A DNA stretch of 64,000 nt, taken from positions 33,714,540 through 33,778,539 of the forward strand of contig JAHLJT010009419.1 of the NCBI GenBank assembly GCA_031308135.1, written 5' to 3'. This document shows, in pieces, positions 50,301 through 55,857 of this stretch. Position 1 is the stretch's first letter; every line of letters starts with the position of its first letter. Below the pieces are notes generated by a model that had not been told where the DNA came from, did not search any database, and was given only the letters and a program-made list of their open reading frames with translations. Position numbers and translations under genes: made by a program. This stretch comes from Acheta domesticus (Eukaryota > Arthropoda > Insecta > Orthoptera > Gryllidae).

Positions 50301-52559
50301 TTTTCACTCATCGTTCACTTTTCACTCATCGTTCACTTTTCACTCATCGTTCACTTTTCACTCATCGTTCACTTTTCACTCATCGTTCACTTTTCACTCA
50401 TCGTTCACTTTTCACTCATCGTTCACTTTTCACTCATCATTCACTTTTCACTCTTTCAATCACAATTTCATTCTAATTTCACATTTTTGTTACCTATTTT
50501 AGGTACCTAAATCACAACTTTTTTGTGCCTAAGTCTCGAAGTCTACTGATAAGCCAAAAGAATCACTTGCCCCACCTGTTTCAGTGCCGTATCCCGAGGC
50601 TACCTGCACCGCTACATGACGCCCTCCGACGAGGACTGCACGGTGAAGAACTGTTCCCCGCTCAACCTGCAGAACAGGATGTACCCGGCACGAGGCGCCT
50701 TCGTCATCGCCACCACCAGCAACAAGCCCTTCTGCAGTGAGTACCCGCCCTCAGCTCCCTTGGGCTGAAGCACCGTGAGAACCACGTTCTCCTACGTTTG
50801 TTAGTCCCGGAAACAGAAGCTGAGTACGCCAGACGAGTCACAAAGCTAAACATACTAACAGCCCACTAGCAAAACGCACTCAATTAATCTGTACACTTGC
50901 GTAATGTCTTGAAAGGGAATCCACTGTCCAATTCATCTGATTACAATAAAAATATATATGATTTTATACGTTTGATAAGTCAACAACTGTGCAGGTTATT
51001 AGTTATAACTTTTTATGTTTTTTGGCTGTCCGGAATCCTGCGACATGACAGGCGAAATGTGGGCCTCTCAGCCAACGACGTGGCATCACTCGGACAGCCA
51101 AAACGATATGGACGCGTGCCGCGGAAGCTTACATTTACATTATAACTTTTTATGTTTGATTCATAATCAGTTTACTAGGTTATGTAATTCCAAATCTCCC
51201 ATTTTTAACGAATACTCCAAGGATTCACAAAAGACTGATCGTCTCATTCTTTGTAAAACCGCGTAACGTATCTGTATCTAAATTGCCAAAAGATTTATGT
51301 TAAGTTATGCCGTGAAAACTAAATCGCTACGAAAATACGGAGCAAAATCATAGCATACAAAAATGTCGCGTCATGAAATAGGACTCCAAGGCCGAATGAA
51401 CAGTGCAGCTGTGTATTCCACGAACATCTTATAAGCAGGACCAAAACTGCCATTATACATTGGAATCAAATTGTAATGAGGCATAGGGAACCATGATCGC
51501 TTTCGACGTATGTTTTGTTTTGCTAATACACAACAGTCGACTTCGGTTACAATAAGCCTCTGGAGGCTTGCATTTTTGGTTCACTTTGGATAATGCAATT
51601 TTTTTCTCTTCGGTGATAAATTTTCTTGTTATAAAATTTTAATGAATTATCAAAATATAGTTTTTTGAATTTTTTGATAATAAAACAAAGTATAGTTTTT
51701 TTTAATACTCTCTGCAGGTACTTCTCCAGAGATATGATTTCTCAATTCTTGATTCTACAGTACCCCCACACGAAATATTATTGTACAGTTTCAGTACAAC
51801 CTTAAATTACTCTTATACTATTCGAATAATTTCCTTTTAACCCTCTTTATCGTCATAATATTTTTCTTCTGATCTAGAAGACGCTATCATAGCATTAACG
51901 ATGCAATAGCTAGATGGTATTTCATTAGATTTTATCTCACAGTCCGAGTCAATTAAGTTTTTAGGCTCTATATTTCTCCTTCAAACTTATTATTTTCGGT
52001 CTTGAGTAAAGGTATTTTTTCCTAGAATTTATATTTCCCGTGCTCCCAATAGCCATACTGCTCATATAGAGAGTTCTCTATAACCGAAAAATCCTATATC
52101 GAGATTACTATATCTAGAGTCGACTGTACGGTTTATTACATACTGAACCTTCTAACATCTCCGATTCTCTTCCGGGAGAGAGAGATGTTGGTTTATTCCA
52201 ACTTTAAAGAATGTCTATCTCTTTCGCGTCATTATTTTTGTCTCTCCTATATCACGACTTTCATCTAAAGAGAATAATTCAACTTTATACACTGATCTTC
52301 CGGAGGCCAGAAATTGTATTATTGTACTCTCTTATTAGATTCAACAAAAGCAAGCGAAATTAAAAGAAATCGTTGTGCTTTGAACTTAACCGCTTGCTCC
52401 TTCGGCCCTGACGTGATGGTTCGTGTTTCAGTTGCGGAGCCGAATGTGGATGGGCGGCTGTCCAGGGAGCTGCACGGCTTCCTGCAAGGCATCGGTCGCG
52501 GGTCCGTGAGCACCCTGGGCAAAATTGGCAGTGGCCTGAGCGTGCCCACCTTCGGCTGA
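19966..52559 (+). CDS. Secreted pancreatic-lipase-like triacylglycerol/phospholipid lipase, 10 exons
   Basis: Joined exons 19966-20152, 35440-35563, 36498-36657, 37958-38064, 38451-38578, 40260-40403, 46651-46761, 46839-46959, 50585-50736 and 52432-52559 give 1362 nt, or 453 residues plus TGA. All nine introns are GT-AG and every junction keeps frame. Residues 1 to about 20 form a signal peptide; about 21-62 are an Ala/Gly-rich linker. The lipase domain starts at CFERLGCF, typical of the pancreatic lipase family. HGF (136-138) is the oxyanion region, GHSLG holds nucleophile Ser215, LDPAQP holds Asp238, and CPHGRS holds His330. Ser-Asp spacing of 23 equals that of pancreatic lipase. The Cys-to-Cys lid (about 28 residues between the cysteines) is long, which favours lipase over a short-lid phospholipase A1. 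No C-terminal PLAT domain is seen, as in insect members. It probably hydrolyses ester lipids outside the cell. Exact substrate is inferred. Confidence 0.93.
20148..20800 (+). repeat. Triplicated segment of about 225 bp at the start of lipase intron 1
   Basis: The motif TTCCCTTRCGATGTTTGGTA recurs at 20170, 20401 and 20625 (spacings 231 and 224), each followed by a related AT-rich tract with GTCGAATA and ATTTACTTATAAACGG. Each motif is preceded by GTGAGTGCAGC-like sequence resembling the real exon 1 donor. The first unit includes the true donor. Confidence 0.8.
20801..22000. other. Lipase intron 1, proximal part: no gene seen
   Basis: AT-rich sequence without a convincing exon. Short ORFs at 21567-21779 and 21700-22000 have no recognisable domain, and no splice pattern joins them to the lipase. 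Confidence 0.6.
22005..22395. repeat. 33-bp minisatellite, about 12 copies, in lipase intron 1
   Basis: Tandem copies of a 33-bp unit beginning CCTCTCGTATCAAYGTTGTT, with point variants (AATATTG, CACCATC, TTATCCC, TCATCCTC). Because 33 is divisible by 3 and the unit lacks stops in several frames, three + frames and one - frame stay open, giving spurious ORFs of up to 239 codons. Confidence 0.95.
22400..23830. other. Intron 1: unannotated AT-rich sequence
   Basis: No exon, TIR or long repeat is evident by eye. A short palindrome lies near 23190-23210 (GGTCAAACCTTTTGACCC). Confidence 0.5.
23834..23918. repeat. Compound (TA)n(GA)n microsatellite
   Basis: About 25 TA dinucleotides run directly into about 17 GA dinucleotides in lipase intron 1. 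Confidence 0.97.
25168..25219. repeat. (AC)n microsatellite
   Basis: About 25 AC dinucleotides in lipase intron 1. Confidence 0.97.
25370..25569 (-). mobile_element. tRNA-headed SINE, family S1
   Basis: Read on the minus strand, the right end begins with an A-box-like AGCCGAGATCGCTAAAGCAG, then a B-box GGGTTCGAGTCCCGCC. A GGTCGCTAATGACCTAG segment marks the far end. GAGAACTTTT flanks it at 25360-25369 and 25570-25579, a probable target-site duplication. A related copy lies at 45674-45952. Confidence 0.8.
25721..26820. other. Intron 1: small ORFs without recognisable product
   Basis: Overlapping ORFs of 60-83 codons on both strands at 25721-26103 and 26257-26776 show no domain. No signal supports an exon. 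Confidence 0.5.
26835..26990 (+). repeat. tRNA-like SINE fragment
   Basis: Contains a B-box-like GTGGGTTCGCATCCCGC (about 26857) then CACCTTGTGTCTGGGACACGG and GGCCAAGGCAAACAACGATC, the usual look of a tRNA-derived SINE. Ends are unclear. Confidence 0.45.
26990..27460. other. GC- and CpG-rich stretch in intron 1
   Basis: Clearly richer in G+C and CpG than its flanks, so ORFs stay open on both strands (129 codons on -, 94 and 117 on +). None has a recognisable domain. It could be an old element, a retroposed exon or a regulatory island. Confidence 0.4.
27600..30960. other. Intron 1: AT-rich sequence, no gene recognised
   Basis: Only short ORFs without domains (for example 28443-28748). At about 29800 a GACCCGAGGAAGGCAATACC segment resembles tails of dispersed retroelements, too short to assign. 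Confidence 0.45.
31010..31200 (-). pseudogene. 3' end of a non-LTR retrotransposon reverse-transcriptase ORF
   Basis: On the minus strand the translation holds IVWYGHVMRMTDARWPKLV, then after one frameshift GRPRRAWQQG. The order W-G-H-V-x-R-M ... G-R-P-R-x-x-W is the usual C-terminal end of RTE/Jockey-type LINE proteins. Truncated and shifted, so non-functional. Confidence 0.65.
31260..33590. other. Intron 1: AT-rich, no gene; one short hairpin
   Basis: No coding or repeat signal apart from a perfect 13-bp inverted repeat at 31707-31719/31731-31743 (CAGTGAGTGACAG and its complement, 11-nt loop). Confidence 0.5.
33480..33655 (-). pseudogene. Penelope-like GIY-YIG endonuclease fragment
   Basis: On the minus strand VYGNECTDCPLYYVGQT is followed by KSKL. 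C-x2-C-x3-YYVGQT matches the GIY-YIG nuclease start of Penelope-like elements. The reading decays after about 30 residues, so this is a relic. Confidence 0.5.
34550..35150 (-). repeat. Unclassified dispersed repeat, probably a retroelement 3' region
   Basis: A GC-richer stretch. On the minus strand it reads GAAGAAGGCCACAGCAAGAT then GGCCGAAACGTC, wording often found at the 3' ends of Penelope or LINE copies. Assignment is from general familiarity only. Confidence 0.3.
35160..35439. other. End of intron 1, AT-rich with small duplications
   Basis: Holds repeats of AATGAACTAATAATCAA (35224, 35344) and GTAAGAACGAGT just before exon 2. The polypyrimidine tract before the exon 2 acceptor is short. 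Confidence 0.5.
35440..35563 (+). CDS. Lipase exon 2: start of lipase domain
   Basis: Follows acceptor TTTTGCGCAG and ends at donor GTGAGC (35564). Phase 1 in, phase 2 out. It encodes residues 63-103, including CFERLGCFTTDSPWW, close to the N-terminus of mature pancreatic lipases, and ends in TRFYLFTR, the first beta strand. A 15.3-kb intron separates it from exon 1. Confidence 0.9.
35615..36055 (-). mobile_element. SINE family S2 copy in lipase intron 2
   Basis: Contains the S2 blocks GTCAACTTCAACGGTC, ATCACGGGAGGTGATAGAGG, GCTGGATGGTGAAATACGGC, GGAAAGATCGCG, TACTGCTCCGGCATTCGCC and GATCGGAGAAACCAGGG. It starts about 50 bp after lipase exon 2. Confidence 0.75.
36080..36297 (+). mobile_element. 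Partial SINE family S2, inverted to its neighbour
   Basis: The reverse complement begins GATTGATTATTTTCCGATTT, then GCGTCAACTGTCAG, TATCACGGGAAGTGG and GATGGTGAGATACGGCG, matching the left half of the adjacent copy. It also holds two GCTGACGTGTAGATCG repeats. Confidence 0.65.
36498..36657 (+). CDS. Lipase exon 3: oxyanion-hole strand
   Basis: Follows acceptor CTGTCACCAG. Encodes residues 104-157, including VFITHGFTGDS, the HG-F oxyanion region, and the helix ending in DALLEK. The donor GTGCCA (36658) is weak, but using it gives phase 0 and continues exactly into GDMNV of exon 4, the position expected for the family. Reading through adds about 20 intron-coded residues before a stop. Confidence 0.88.
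36965..37701 (-). mobile_element. TIR DNA element T1, copy 1, in lipase intron 3
   Basis: Ends are imperfect inverted repeats: GACCTCGGAATTTTAGG at the left, CCTAAAATCCGAGGTC at the right. TGATGA flanks both sides. Internally TTAGGCACCTAAAAT recurs. The middle (37210-37320: TCTTAACCTGTCAACAGCGC, GTGCGTGCTGATCGGAGACG) matches the copy at 49189 in reverse. No transposase ORF, so non-autonomous. Confidence 0.8.
37958..38064 (+). CDS. Lipase exon 4
   Basis: Follows acceptor GTTTGCAG; donor GTAGAT. Encodes residues 158-192: GDMNVILTDWGPGA, the conserved strand after the oxyanion loop, then the N/VGAE helix. Exons 4 and 5 are less GC-rich than the outer exons. Ends in phase 2 within an Arg codon. 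Confidence 0.9.
38289..38341. repeat. (AAT)n microsatellite in lipase intron 4
   Basis: About 17 AAT units. Confidence 0.97.
38451..38578 (+). CDS. Lipase exon 5: catalytic serine
   Basis: Follows acceptor TTTGTTACAG. Encodes VHLIGHSLGAHVSAYCGKK; Ser215 in the GHSLG nucleophile elbow is intact. Donor GTGGGA at 38579, phase 1. The helix before the elbow (LVEHMIQKYNVDPQN) matches the family layout. Confidence 0.95.
38579..39300. other. Lipase intron 5, first part: nothing recognised
   Basis: AT-rich; no exon or repeat ends seen. Confidence 0.5.
39315..39550 (+). pseudogene. 3' end of a LINE reverse-transcriptase ORF
   Basis: Translation fragments LSWFRHV and RWIPVGTRARGGQWLTRWKD match the terminal W-x-x-H-V ... 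R-x-R-G ... W-x-D pattern of LINE proteins. Stops and frameshifts make it a relic. In lipase intron 5. Confidence 0.55.
39740..40070 (-). mobile_element. tRNA-headed SINE, family S3, in lipase intron 5
   Basis: On the minus strand: GTAGCCCTCGGTGACTCGGT, TTAGCGTGCTCACTTTCC and a degenerate B-box GTACGATTCCCGATTGG. The body contains the G+C-rich block GGCCGAGAGGCTGTGACACC. A tRNA-derived SINE is the best reading; no clean duplication seen. Confidence 0.6.
40260..40403 (+). CDS. Lipase exon 6: catalytic aspartate
   Basis: Follows acceptor TTGTTGGCAG; donor GTAAGT. Encodes ALDPAQPAFEGYDRAVRLD, with Asp238 of the LDPA motif, then the conserved VEVVHTDA segment. Phase 1 on both sides. Confidence 0.94.
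40404..45660. other. Lipase intron 6: mostly featureless
   Basis: No exon is needed: exons 6 and 7 join in frame. An ORF at 42566-42853 is somewhat G+C-richer than its flanks but has no recognised domain. C-rich tracts occur at 43158 and 43380. Confidence 0.5.
45674..45952 (-). mobile_element. tRNA-headed SINE, family S1, in lipase intron 6
   Basis: Minus-strand head TAGCCGAGATCGCTAAAGCA and B-box CGGGTTCGAGTCCCGCCCC. CGTAAAT flanks it at 45667-45673 and 45953-45959. CATCTAGGTCATTAGCG is repeated twice near the tail (45702, 45763). Confidence 0.8.
46005..46540 (-). mobile_element. SINE family S2 copy, longest tRNA-like head
   Basis: Blocks in S2 order. The right end, read on the minus strand, gives CCCAGGGTTCGAGTCCTGGC, a perfect B-box (GGTTCGAGTCC). 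This is the best evidence that S2 is a pol III-derived SINE transcribed right to left here. Lies in lipase intron 6, about 110 bp before exon 7. Confidence 0.8.
46651..46761 (+). CDS. Lipase exon 7: start of the lid loop
   Basis: Follows acceptor TTTGCCCCACAG; donor GTAAGC. Encodes GDVDYYINGGFTQPGC, the family signature before the lid, then the first two-thirds of the lid. Phase 1 on both sides. The next intron is only 77 bp, the shortest in the gene. Confidence 0.93.
46839..46959 (+). CDS. Lipase exon 8: catalytic histidine
   Basis: Follows acceptor CATTTGCAG. Encodes the rest of the lid and ACPHGRSTLVYIEAIRQHNC, containing His330. Donor GTGCGT at 46960 leaves phase 2, completed as Gly by the first base of exon 9. 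Confidence 0.93.
46960..49180. other. Lipase intron 8, first part: nothing recognised
   Basis: AT-rich. CTGATAAG occurs twice just before element T1 (49161 and 49181), the second being its target duplication. Confidence 0.5.
49189..50545 (+). mobile_element. TIR DNA element T1, copy 2, in lipase intron 8
   Basis: Left end TAGACCTCTGATTTTAGG; right end CCTAAGTCTCGAAGTCTA. An 8-bp duplication CTGATAAG flanks it exactly (49181-49188, 50546-50553), which fits the hAT superfamily. The middle (CGTCTCCGATCAGCACGCAC, TTGTTGACAAGTTAAGAATG) is an inverted match to copy 1. It carries the 18-bp minisatellite. No transposase. Confidence 0.82.
49873..50450. repeat. 18-bp minisatellite, about 32 copies, inside element T1
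   Basis: CACTCATCGTTCCCTTTT repeats about 14 times, then CACTCATCGTTCACTTTT about 18 times. The single C-to-A change separates two homogeneous blocks. The 237-codon ORF across it (HSSFPF then HSSFTF units) and the 91-codon antisense ORF are artefacts of a unit divisible by 3. Confidence 0.97.
50585..50736 (+). CDS. Lipase exon 9
   Basis: Follows acceptor CCACCTGTTTCAG; donor GTGAGT. Encodes AVSRGYLHRYMTPSDEDC and the Cys-rich end of the lipase core (KNCSPLNLQNRMYPARGAF). A TIR transposon ends 39 bp before the exon and its target duplication 31 bp before it. Confidence 0.92.
50737..52431. other. Lipase intron 9
   Basis: AT-rich. Contains the insert bounded by 18-bp direct repeats at 51003-51157. 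Exon 9 and exon 10 join in frame without it. Confidence 0.6.
51003..51157 (+). repeat. 119-bp G+C-rich insert between perfect 18-bp direct repeats
   Basis: TTATAACTTTTTATGTTT occurs at 51003-51020 and 51140-51157. Between them lies 119 bp that is much richer in G+C than the intron and holds a short inverted repeat (TTTGGCTGTCCG, CGGACAGCCAAA). The flanks look like a target-site duplication; there is no poly(A). Origin unknown. Confidence 0.8.
52432..52559 (+). CDS. Lipase exon 10, stop codon
   Basis: Follows acceptor TCGTGTTTCAG. Completes residue 412 and encodes a Gly/Ser-rich tail (FLQGIGRGSVSTLGKIGSG) ending in TFG and TGA. The tail is outside the catalytic fold and I cannot assign a role. 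Confidence 0.9.
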
Positions 52560-53165
52560 GAAGCAAGCCAGAGAGATGGTGTACGCGCCGCAGAAGATCA
52601 CTTCGCGCTAGACAACCATCTCAACTCGCTCAAGTAACCATTGAAACAACTGTCAGTAATTCAATCAAGTGTTTCAACAAGAAGTGGAGTTATACACTGT
52701 TTGCGATCTCTGTTTGTAACCTCCCAACAGAAAAAAATACTACAGTGAAAGCGTCTCTGCAGCTCCATATCCGAACCGAAACAAATACATTTTCGACCAC
52801 ATTTGATCATTTTGTTATCATTATCATTTTATGTTTTGTGCCATAAACATTTTACGGAGTGCAGGTATCTAGAGGCAGGTATCGGTCACAAAAGATTCTA
52901 TCTGAAGCACTGGAATGATTCAAAGGTTTCAAAATAATACTTTCAATCAATAGGAGCTTGTTTAGCTATATTGATTTGTCAGATGTTTCCAACTGGTTAT
53001 TTGAAAAATCTTGTTGAACCTTCGTTGTTTGTTTGGGCGTAATACTATAAATGAGATTGATTCAATTAATATGCATCATTACATTGTAACAGCATCACGT
53101 TTTACATCTTACCTTTTTATTTTGTGTTACATTTTATGCAATAAAATATTATAAGAAAAGCAGAA
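52560..53165 (+). other. Lipase 3' untranslated region and polyadenylation signal
   Basis: AT-rich sequence after the stop. The best AATAAA is at 53140-53145, followed by a T/G-containing stretch (TTTTCTGTGAAGTTTTATTG), which suggests cleavage near 53160-53170 and a 3' UTR of about 600 nt. Inferred only; no transcript evidence. Confidence 0.6.
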
Positions 53166-53169
53166 TAGA

Positions 53170-53990
53170 ATTTTCTGTGAAGTTTTATTGCCTTGGTCAA
53201 CATCCTATCCAAACCATTAAGCTTAAACCCTAAGTTACGAAAATTGCTGGGACACTTTCCAAATGTGTATTACCAGCCTCAAGTTTTGTAACGCCTTTTT
53301 CGCTCATGCGTACAAATGAATGAACAGATGCATATTCAAACATGTTTTTTCAATGAACACATGCATATTCAAACAAACAAAGGTTTTTTAATTAAAATAT
53401 TAGTGTAATAAATAAATGTTAATAAATTCAAATTTACAAGTACATATTTACAATATAACTCATTACAACACATTGCACATTACAACAAACAAATTAAAAT
53501 AAATTATTCTAAAATAATTGTGAACACGTTTCGCAACAGACAGACTTTTGCATAGTTTTATAGTATATTTAAATCAGAAATCCATACACGATTACAAATT
53601 TTTGTTCTCACGAGTACCTTGGAATAGAAGTGTAGAATTATAAATTGGTTCTTTTATAATTGTTTTTAAGCTCTTGGTATTCTTTATTTATATGAAAATT
53701 ATAAATAAAAGGTGCAGGTAGGAGATCAGGACAATATTTGGACCCCTCACGTCTCTCACTTGTGTAACATTGTGTGGGCATGAATTGCTGTAGACAAACT
53801 GTTTTCATCATTTGCGTTTTGCTGTTTCCACTATGTTGTGAGAGCTGAAGTATCATTTCCCAGCCTGTTATTTTTGGTTAATTAATGCAACAGGAATACC
53901 AAAAAAGTTGAAGCAAATTTTAAGATAACCCAATGTCCAGTCAGCGATTCGACATTTCCCCACAATGATCTCCCAGTAAACAACTTACTC
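53170..53990. other. Spacer downstream of the lipase, nothing recognised
   Basis: AT-rich; one antisense ORF at 53638-53856 without domains. Confidence 0.5.
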
Positions 53991-54029
53991 GAAATCTATG
54001 AGTGAAATTGAAAATTCATGAAGAGCACT

Positions 54030-54275
54030 CGTAGATCGCAATGATGATCAGCACGATCAAAGTTTTGATATTTCTAATGAGCCTCATTTATTACCAAAGG
54101 AAAAACTGAATGATTTAATAAGCGATCAACATTTTTCGCAAATACAGGCAGAACTTTTGAGGTCAGGGCAAAAATGCTTTAACCTTCTTCACTGCGAAAG
54201 TAAGGTGTGCTGTCTTCGAAATTGCCAAAAGGCATTAAAGGACTTTTTTATCAGGAAGGCAATGCAGTGCACTGT
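54030..54275 (+). pseudogene. Transposon-associated protein fragment
   Basis: An open stretch without a usable start reads EPHLLPKEKLNDLISD and then QAELLRSGQKCFNLLH. The pattern L-N-D-L-x-x-D ... A-E-L-L resembles a repeat-encoded arthropod protein I know only by its motif. Could be chance; a database search would decide. Confidence 0.35.
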
Positions 54276-54325
54276 AGTGATATTTTATCTACTCCTGGAT
54301 TCGCCATAGTTGGTGTTTTATAAAG

Positions 54326-54490
54326 ATGGCAACTTCTGGCGAAAAGCGTGCATTCTTTGTGCTGGAATTGTATAAAAATAAGTGCTACATATGTGCAACG
54401 GACGTTCAGAACTAAGTAAGGCAAAGAAACTCCAAGCTGGAAGTATACACCTGGCATGACAAATTGGTGAGTAATGGTTGCTTGTGTCCT
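54326..54490 (+). pseudogene. Transposase N-terminal HTH fragment (DUF4817-like)
   Basis: Begins MATSGEKRAFFVLELYKNK and after a stop and frameshift gives YTWHDKLVSNGCL. This matches the N-terminal helix-turn-helix found before many insect transposase remnants (EKAFCVLEF...W...F). An S2 SINE starts immediately after. A second, inverted fragment lies at 56300-56397. Confidence 0.5.
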
Positions 54491-54494
54491 AATG

Positions 54495-55660
54495 ATTAAT
54501 TGTTAGTGATTCCGGGCACGTCAACTGCTAAGGACATTAGTTTCGTAAGTGTAGTGCATGTTTTTTAATCGGGAAGTGTCATTGGTCTACCCCCGCAGGA
54601 TGATCAGAGCCGGCGCCGGCCTACCGTCGGTTACCACGATTTTCCACAACCAGGACTCTCACCAGCGGGACACCGCCCCATCTGGGACAAGCTCTTGGCC
54701 TCCGACCGGTTTCCCGGCATGTGTGGTACTAGAGTGCGTGTTAGTGTGAGTTGTGTAATAAGTAGGGGGCGGATTTTGATGACCTAAGACATCGCCCAAA
54801 ATGATTGATAAAATGCTCTAAAAATGTTTTTAAAATGACCCAAAATCAAAGAAAAATGTCAAAAATTTGATCAAAACAATTTCAAATGAACTACTCAAGC
54901 TGTTGAATATGTTACTGATTTAACTGAGACTTCTTTCTTTCGTTCAAGTAAACTCAGCTTTGAAACTTTGGATTTGAGCTATTCTTTACCAGGAAATTTT
55001 TGTCTTCAGTTATCGCGAAATCGTCCGAACCGACAATGGCGCTGATAAACGTCCCAGAAACCTTAGATTACATACAACGGCTGACATTACAATTTCTGAG
55101 GGAAAAAAATCAAAAAAGGCAACTCAGGAATTGGGTGGAGAACATTTGTTGAATCTCGTAAATATTATTTGAAGCTACCATCATTAAAATATTAAAATCA
55201 ATGAAATCAGGAAAAATGCATTAAAAATGATTGGAAAAGTTACAAATGACTTATTAGTCGAAGTGGACGAAAAATACAAAAAATTACGTATAAAAATATG
55301 TCATTTCCTTTTGTTTAACGTAAAATTAATGTCTGTACTAAAAGTTCATTGTTCTAAAGTGAAAAGAAAAATAATGACATTTCATGACAATCGATCCCCA
55401 AGAAAAAGAGTGAGGATAGGACAAGAAAGAGGAAGGAAAGATCGCTAATAAACCGATGCCCGTTTGTTAGGGTACTGCTCCGGCATTTGTCTGGTGCTGA
55501 TCAGAGAAACTACAAAAAATTACCGATCACAGCAGCCAGCCGCTAGAATTTTCGTCCAGACAGCGACTGAATTTGACCTAGGTGACAAGCTAGTGTCGAA
55601 AATCCTGCCACCGTCGGGACTCGAACATGGAACCCCCCTATAAGAGCTGTGTCCTAAGAA
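54495..55660 (-). mobile_element. SINE family S2 copy split by another repeat
   Basis: The left half (54495-54768: TAGTGATTCCGGGCACGTCA to GTGTGAGTTGTG) and right half (about 55395-55660: GAGTGAGGATAGGACAAG to GGGACTCGAACATGG) join as one S2 element. The sequence between (54769-55394) is the dispersed repeat R3. Confidence 0.75.
54769..55394 (+). repeat. Dispersed repeat R3, copy 2, inserted in a SINE
   Basis: Aligns by eye with 9035-9550: GATTTTRATGAMCT, AAAATGCTCTWAAAATGTT, AAAGAAAAATG, CAAGCTGTTG, GTTACTGAT, TCAAGTRAACTCAGCTTT and CGTAAATATTATT in the same order. No intact coding; the ORF at 55227-55448 crosses its end into the SINE. Confidence 0.7.
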
Positions 55661-55698
55661 AAGAAGTAGCCGTCCTAGATTGAGTGAAGAGAACGTTA

Positions 55699-55857
55699 GG
55701 GGCCGTCCATAAATTACGTAACGCAAATTTCGAGTATTTTCAATACCCCTCCCCCCTTGTAACGCACTTCCCTATCCCTACGTAACGTAGCGTAGCGTTA
55801 CGCTGCCTCAGACACCCTCCCTCCCCTTTTAACGTTACGTAATTTATGGATGACCCC
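55699..55857. mobile_element. Short TIR element (MITE)
   Basis: About 159 bp with long terminal inverted repeats: GGGGCCGTCCATAAATTACG at the left and its near-complement ending TTTATGGATGACCCC at the right; GTAACG continues the pairing inwards. CGTAACGTAGCGTAGCGTTACG forms an inner palindrome. The GGCCGTCCATAAATTACGT end is one I recognise from arthropod MITEs. Confidence 0.85.

Noticed and set aside
49789..50502. 237-codon ORF with HSSFPF/HSSFTF repeats and its antisense MSEKGT ORF
   Set aside because: Both are read-outs of an 18-bp minisatellite within an intronic transposon.
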